A stretch of DNA of 27,307 nucleotides from Brevundimonas sp. (lineage in GTDB: Bacteria; Pseudomonadota; Alphaproteobacteria; Caulobacterales; Caulobacteraceae): positions 1,626 to 28,932 of the forward strand of contig JAAXIW010000251.1 of NCBI GenBank assembly GCA_012270135.1, in the 5' to 3' direction. A program made the position numbers and the translations under genes. This document shows positions 23,007 to 27,307 of this stretch, in pieces. Position 1 is the stretch's first letter; every line of letters begins with the position of its first letter. The notes beneath the pieces were generated by a model, which did no database searches, had not been told where the DNA came from, and saw only the letters and a program-made list of their open reading frames with translations.

Positions 23007-24097
23007 CCGACCTGCTGGCCCTTCGCCCGGCCGAAGACTGCCGCTGGGACTGCGTCGCCCTGGGCGAAGTCATGCTCCGCCTCGACCCCGGCGAGGGCCG
23101 CATCCGCACGGCGCGCAGCTTTCAGGTCTGGGAGGGCGGCGGCGAGTACAATGTGGCGCGCGGCCTGAGGAAGACCTTCGGGATGCGGACCTCGGTGGTC
23201 ACCGCCCTGCCCCGCAACGAAATGGGCGCCCTGGCCGAGGATCTGATCCTGCAGGGCGGGGTGGACGTGTCCAACATCCTGTGGCGCGAGGCGGACGGCG
23301 TGAGCCGCAACACCCGCATGGGGCTGAATTTCACCGAGCGCGGATTCGGCGTGCGCGGGGCGTTGGGGGCGTCCGACCGGGCCAATTCCGCGGCCTCGCA
23401 GATGCGGCCCGACGAGGTCGACTGGGACGCCCTGTTCGGCGGCGAGGGCGTGCGCTGGCTGCACACCGGCGGCATCTTCGCCGCCCTGTCGGAAAGCACG
23501 GCGGAGATGGCGCTGGCGGCCATCCGGGCGGCGAAGCGGCACGGCGTGATGGTCAGCTACGATCTCAACTACCGGGCCAGCCTGTGGTCGAGCCACCCCG
23601 ATCCCGACGCGGCGCGGCGGGTCAATCGTGAGATCGCCGGCCTCGTCGACGTGCTGGTCGGAGACGAGTACGCGTGGGCCTCCTGCCTCGGCGTCGAAAC
23701 CGGCGAGGTCCGCGCCGATCCCTGCGACAGCGGGCCCTTCGACCGGCTGGTGCAACGCGTCGCCCGGGACTTCCGGAACGTGAAGGTCTTCGCCGCCACC
23801 CTGCGCGACCCGGTGTCGGCTTCGGTCAACCGGTGGGGCGCGGTGCTGTGGGCGGACGGGCGGCGCCACGAGACGCCGGCGCGCGAGATCGCCGTTCTGG
23901 ACCGGGTGGGCGGCGGCGACGGCTTCGTCTCGGGTCTGGCCTGGGCCTTCCTGACCGGCCTCGGTCCGCAGGCCGCCGTCGATTACGGCACGGCTCACGG
24001 CGCCCTGGCCATGACCACCCCGGGCGACAACGCCATGACGTCGCTCGCCGAGGTCAGGGCGCTGGTCGAGGGCAAGGGCGCCGCGGCGGTGCGTTAG
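23003..24097 (+). CDS. kdgK: 2-keto-3-deoxygluconate kinase, PfkB family
   Basis: Phosphorylates KDG to KDPG, the last dedicated step before the Entner-Doudoroff aldolase (not in the window). The 364-residue product is a ribokinase-fold protein. CVALGEVMLRLDPGEGRI and FQVWEGGGEYNVARGLRKTF (substrate site) are at the N-terminus, SYDLNYRASLWS is in the middle, and DRVGGGDGFVSGLAWAFLTG carries the anion hole and catalytic base Asp306. ATPGDNAMTSL-like TTPGDNAMTS near the end is typical of KDG kinases. The ATG overlaps the dctM stop, with no strong ribosome-binding site, so it is translationally coupled. Last gene of the TRAP operon. Confidence 0.9.
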   Translation: MTDLLALRPAEDCRWDCVALGEVMLRLDPGEGRIRTARSFQVWEGGGEYNVARGLRKTFGMRTSVVTALPRNEMGALAEDLILQGGVDVSNILWREADGVSRNTRMGLNFTERGFGVRGALGASDRANSAASQMRPDEVDWDALFGGEGVRWLHTGGIFAALSESTAEMALAAIRAAKRHGVMVSYDLNYRASLWSSHPDPDAARRVNREIAGLVDVLVGDEYAWASCLGVETGEVRADPCDSGPFDRLVQRVARDFRNVKVFAATLRDPVSASVNRWGAVLWADGRRHETPAREIAVLDRVGGGDGFVSGLAWAFLTGLGPQAAVDYGTAHGALAMTTPGDNAMTSLAEVRALVEGKGAAAVR

Positions 24098-24101
24098 GTT
24101 C

Positions 24102-24115
24102 GGCGGCGCGCCGCC
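24102..24115. terminator. Short GC palindrome between convergent kdgK and RTX genes
   Basis: GGCGGCGCGCCGCC is a perfect palindrome in the 18-base gap between the two stops. At most it forms a 5-bp stem with a 4-base loop and has no T-tract. It may help stop transcription from both sides, but evidence is weak. Confidence 0.3.
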
Positions 24116-27100
24116 TCAGCCCCACGGGTCGAGCGAGTCGCGCACCCCCTCGAAACCATCGAGAAGGCGCAGGCCGTCGGCGGAGAGGTCGAGGCGGGCC
24201 TCGAGCGCCACGAACAGCGGCGGGGGGTCGTCGAGGCCCGGCAACACCAGCGGCTCTTCGCCGGCCTTGGACGCCTCCTGGCCCGGCAGGACCAGCGGCC
24301 CGTCGTCGGGCAGGGCAGGCAGGACGAAGGCGTCGTAACCCTTGTCGTCGAGCAGCGACGGCGGCATCTGCGCTCCGTCGCCCTGGCCCTTGCCGGCCGG
24401 CTCCGGCGCGTCGGCGGCGGGGGGCGGATAGCTCAGTACAGTGATGGTGTTGTTGGCGTAGCGCAGCACTTCGACGCTCTCGACGTATGTCGAGCCGTCG
24501 CGGTCGTCGACGCTGTCGACGATGCGCCAGCCGGCGCCTTCGGCCGTGATCGTGTAGTCGGACCCGACGCCGCGCAATTGCACCTCATCGGTCCCCAGAC
24601 CGCCGTTGATGATGTCGTCGCCGCCGCCGCCACGCAGGATGTCGTTCAGCGCCCCGCCGGTGATGACGTTGTTCAGAGCATTGCCCGTGCCGACGAACTT
24701 GCCGGGGCCGGTGTAGAGCAGGTTCTCGATGTTGGCGCCGAGGGTGTAGCTGCCGATGCGGGCCTCGACCGTGTCGATGCCTTCGCCGGCGAACTCCACG
24801 CAGGTGTCGAAGGCGTCGAGGATGTACCAGTCGTTCCCCGTGCCGCCCTGCAGCTGGTTGTTCATGCCGCCGGAGCCGCCCATCAGGATGTCGTCGCCGC
24901 CGCCGCCCAGCAAGGTGTCCTGGCCAATGCCGCCCATCAGCACGTCGTTTCCGTCGCCGCCGATCAGCAGGTCGGCATGGTTGGACCCGATCAGCCGCTC
25001 GATCGAGACATAAAGGTCGACCCCGCCGTAGCCGTTGGCGGTCGCCTGCATCTGGTCAAGCCGCGCCGTCACGCCCGAGGCGGCCAGGGTATAGTCGACG
25101 GTGTCCGACCCCGCTCCGCCCCGGAAGGTGTCCGAACCGCCGCCACCGCGCAGAACATCATCGCCGGCGCCGCCGGTGATGACGTTGTTCAGCGCGTTGC
25201 CGGTGCCGTGGAAATTGCCGGTCCCGCCGAACACCAGGTTCTCGACGTGATTGGCCAGGACGTAGGTGTTGATCCGGGCCTCGACCGTGTCGATCCCCTC
25301 GCCGGCGAACTCGACGATGCTGTCATAGGCTTCCAGCACATAGAGGTCGTCGCCGGTCCCGCCCTGCAGGGTGTTGGCCGCCCCGGCCCCGCCCCACAGC
25401 ACGTCGTTTCCGGCCAGGCCGATCAGGGTGTCCGCGCCCAGCCCGCCGCGCAGCACCTTGGCCCCGCCGTCGCCGATCAGGAGGTCGTCGAAGGCCGAGC
25501 CGGTCAGGTTCTCGATCGAGCTGAACGTGTCCGTCCCGCCGTCGCCGTCGTTGCTCGAGGCGTTGGTGTTCAGCTGCGCCCGCATGCCCGAGGCGGCGAG
25601 GCTGTAGTCGACGGTGTCGATCCCGCCGCCGCCGTTCAGCACGTCCACGCCCGCGCCGCCGACCAGCACATCGTCGCCGTTGAGACCGTTGAGCACGTCG
25701 TCCCCGGCCCCGCCCGACAGCAGGTTGTTGGCCCCGTTGCCGGTCAGGGCGTCGTCGAAGGCCGAGCCGAGCAGATTCTCGATGCCCGAGAAGCCATCCG
25801 TGCCGCCGTCGCCGTCATTGGAGGCCTGGCCGGTGGTCAGGCTGGCGGTCACCGCGCCGGCCGCCGCGCGATAGTCCGCCGTATCGATCCCGGAACCGCC
25901 GATCAGCAGGTCCGTCCCGGCCCCGCCGCGCAGCACATCGTCACCCTCGCCGCCATCGAGGGTGTCGCCGCCGGCGCCGCCGAACAGGACGTCGTCGCCG
26001 CCCTGGCCCTGGAAGTTGACCGCGAAGGAGCCGTCATTGCCAAGCGTTCCGACCTCGAAGCGGTTGGCGGCGCTGTTGCCACTGACCGAACGCAGGCCCG
26101 ATCCCACGCCTTCGACCACCACGTTCTCGGTGGTGAAGATGCTGATCGCGGTGTTTGCGACCGTGCCGGTTCCGCTCGCCAGATTGACCGAGATCGATGC
26201 GCCGCGCAGCACCGCCGTATCCGTTCCCGCCCCGCCGGCGATCAGCGAACTGGTCGTCGCCGCCGACCCCGTGAACACCAGGGTGTCGTCGCCGTTCTCG
26301 CCGAAAAGCAGGTCGCCGGCATCGCCCTCGATCCGGTCGGCTCCGTCGCCGCCATACATCTGGTCGATTCCCGTCCCCCCGGTCAGCACGTCGTCGCCAA
26401 GGGCGCCGGTCAGGATGTCGTCGCCGCCGGCCCCGTTGAACACCACGCCGAAGGCGGCGCCCGCGGCCGCGGTCAGACGGTTGGCGGCGCTGCTGCCCGA
26501 AATGGTCCGGACGGCGGCGCCCGATCCCTCGACCGTCACGTTCTCGGTCGCGAAGACGGACAGGACGGTGGATTCCGCCAGGCCCGTGCCCGTGGCCAGG
26601 TTCAGGGAGGCGGAGGTTCCGCGCAGGATCAGCGTGTCCGTTCCGGCGCCGCCCGAGACCAGAACGCCCGCCGCCGTCGCCGAGCCCTGGACGACGATGA
26701 CGTCGTCGCCGTTCTCACCGTAGAGCTGGTCGCCCGTATCGCCTTCCAACCGGTCATTGCCCTCGCCGCCGTACAGCCTGTCGGCGCCGCCGCCGGCCGT
26801 GATGATGTCGTCGCCGTCGCCGCCGTAGGCGAGGTCGTCGCCCGCCAGCGCGTTGATGATGTCATTGCCGCCCAGGCCGTAGATCTCGTCGGCGAACGCC
26901 GTGGCGTTGATCGTGTTGGCGCCCGCGGTGCCCTCGAAATACTGCCCGCCGCCGGCCCCGACGATCAGGGTCATGTCGTCGAAGCGCAGCCGCTCGATCG
27001 TGGTCAGGGTGTCGGTTCCGTCCGGTCCGCTGACCGTGGTCGTGCCGCCCGAGGTGGTCACCGTATAGGCCGAGCGCGGCCCGGCGAAGACCGCCGTGTC

Positions 27101-27307
27101 GATGCCCGCGCCACCGTCGAGGGTGTCGTTGGACGCGCCGCCGGTGATGACGTCGTCGCCGTCCCCGCCGTTGATGGAATCGAACCCGGCGGTGCCGACC
27201 AGATTGTCGGGGCCCGCCGTCCCGTTGACCGTGTTCACCACCGGCGCCCCGGTGATCAGATAGAGGCCGTCGGCGAACTGCAGCCGCTCGACATTGGTCA
27301 GGCTGTC
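24116..27307 (-). CDS. RTX (hemolysin-type calcium-binding repeat) protein, 3' part; 5' end beyond window
   Basis: The frame is open from the right edge (DSLTNVERLQFADGLYLITG) to the TGA at 24118-24116, 1,063 residues seen. An apparent GTG start at 27241 is only an internal codon. Dozens of nonapeptides of the GGxGxDxLx type (GGDGDDVITGG, GGAGDDVLNGLNGDDVLVGG) form calcium-binding beta-rolls. They are separated by linkers such as DTVDYSLAASG and SNDGDGGTDTFSSIENL. The last 120 residues leave the repeats: VESVEVLRYANNTITVL, a Pro-rich stretch, then VLPALPDDGPLVLPG and EEPLVLPGLDDPPPLFVAL. This is probably the uncleaved C-terminal type I secretion signal. No enzymatic domain is visible in this part; it could be a surface/S-layer-like protein, adhesin, or an enzyme with its catalytic part upstream. 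Confidence 0.9.
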   Translation of the reverse strand, partial: DSLTNVERLQFADGLYLITGAPVVNTVNGTAGPDNLVGTAGFDSINGGDGDDVITGGASNDTLDGGAGIDTAVFAGPRSAYTVTTSGGTTTVSGPDGTDTLTTIERLRFDDMTLIVGAGGGQYFEGTAGANTINATAFADEIYGLGGNDIINALAGDDLAYGGDGDDIITAGGGADRLYGGEGNDRLEGDTGDQLYGENGDDVIVVQGSATAAGVLVSGGAGTDTLILRGTSASLNLATGTGLAESTVLSVFATENVTVEGSGAAVRTISGSSAANRLTAAAGAAFGVVFNGAGGDDILTGALGDDVLTGGTGIDQMYGGDGADRIEGDAGDLLFGENGDDTLVFTGSAATTSSLIAGGAGTDTAVLRGASISVNLASGTGTVANTAISIFTTENVVVEGVGSGLRSVSGNSAANRFEVGTLGNDGSFAVNFQGQGGDDVLFGGAGGDTLDGGEGDDVLRGGAGTDLLIGGSGIDTADYRAAAGAVTASLTTGQASNDGDGGTDGFSGIENLLGSAFDDALTGNGANNLLSGGAGDDVLNGLNGDDVLVGGAGVDVLNGGGGIDTVDYSLAASGMRAQLNTNASSNDGDGGTDTFSSIENLTGSAFDDLLIGDGGAKVLRGGLGADTLIGLAGNDVLWGGAGAANTLQGGTGDDLYVLEAYDSIVEFAGEGIDTVEARINTYVLANHVENLVFGGTGNFHGTGNALNNVITGGAGDDVLRGGGGSDTFRGGAGSDTVDYTLAASGVTARLDQMQATANGYGGVDLYVSIERLIGSNHADLLIGGDGNDVLMGGIGQDTLLGGGGDDILMGGSGGMNNQLQGGTGNDWYILDAFDTCVEFAGEGIDTVEARIGSYTLGANIENLLYTGPGKFVGTGNALNNVITGGALNDILRGGGGDDIINGGLGTDEVQLRGVGSDYTITAEGAGWRIVDSVDDRDGSTYVESVEVLRYANNTITVLSYPPPAADAPEPAGKGQGDGAQMPPSLLDDKGYDAFVLPALPDDGPLVLPGQEASKAGEEPLVLPGLDDPPPLFVALEARLDLSADGLRLLDGFEGVRDSLDPWG
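24659..25690 (-). repeat. Tandem duplication of an approximately 516-bp (172 aa) unit inside the RTX gene
   Basis: Landmarks recur at a constant offset of 516 bp. GTGATGACGTTGTTCAG-type sequence lies at 24660 and 25176, and CGGGCCTCGACCGTGTCGAT at 24759 and 25275. TAGTCGACGGTGTC lies at 25092 and 25605, one codon off. In protein, NNVITGGA, VEFAGEGIDTVEARI and VDYxLAASG each occur twice. Boundaries are approximate. Confidence 0.75.
25900..26735 (-). repeat. Second tandem duplication, approximately 417-bp (139 aa) unit, in the RTX gene
   Basis: CGCCGTTCTC recurs at 26290 and 26707, and ACGTTCTCGG at 26121 and 26538, both 417 bp apart. In protein the pairs are GENGDDxxVxxGSA, ATENVTVEGSG / TTENVVVEGVG and SGSSAANRL / SGNSAANRF. 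Boundaries are approximate. Confidence 0.7.

Noticed and set aside
24600..27300. CRISPR-like or satellite repeats suggested by many short similar strings
   Set aside because: The repeats lie in a single open frame and translate to RTX nonapeptides; spacing and sequence are those of a coding repeat, not a CRISPR array.

Overview
The window is GC-rich, densely packed DNA with strong G/C preference at third codon positions. A Caulobacter-type TonB receptor, an S-box-controlled metX-metB-hom operon, a NodT-type RND efflux operon and a pectin-use locus together suggest an alphaproteobacterium of the Caulobacteraceae (Brevundimonas-like). This assignment is inferred from gene content only.

Layout. 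(1) 1-4848: an RND efflux operon with the end of the adaptor, an AcrB/MexF-like pump and a NodT-type outer membrane factor. The pump is split by a single in-frame TAG at 2870-2872. (2) 4905-8548: an S-box (SAM-I) riboswitch followed by metX, metB and hom, the route from homoserine to cystathionine. The metB frame lacks a stop where the protein should end. (3) 8614-24097: a pectin/oligogalacturonate locus. It holds a TonB receptor, two secreted PL1-type pectate lyases, KduD, an RpiB/LacAB-type isomerase that probably stands in for KduI, a LacI regulator, a tripartite TRAP transporter, a fumarylacetoacetase-superfamily enzyme and a KDG kinase. A DUF2231 membrane protein and a sorbosone-dehydrogenase-like lipoprotein sit inside it. 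(4) 24116-27307: the 3' part of a large RTX (hemolysin-type calcium-binding) protein on the minus strand, running off the right edge.

How the pectin genes fit together (inference from families). Lyases cut pectate outside the cell or in the periplasm. The TonB receptor brings oligomers across the outer membrane and the TRAP system brings (unsaturated) uronates across the inner membrane. The isomerase and KduD convert 5-keto-4-deoxyuronate to 2-keto-3-deoxygluconate, which KdgK phosphorylates. A near-palindromic operator, TGACACCGGT followed by a degenerate half, occurs in the TonB/lyase, kduD/isomerase and lyase/TRAP divergent promoter regions. It is doubled in the first as an 18-bp inverted repeat. 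The LacI protein in the locus is the obvious candidate to bind it.

Most worth a second look: the amber codon that separates the proton-relay residues of the RND pump, the missing metB stop, the shared operator, the non-canonical KduI replacement with an orphan FAH-family enzyme, and a lipoprotein gene with no ATG, GTG or TTG at its apparent start.
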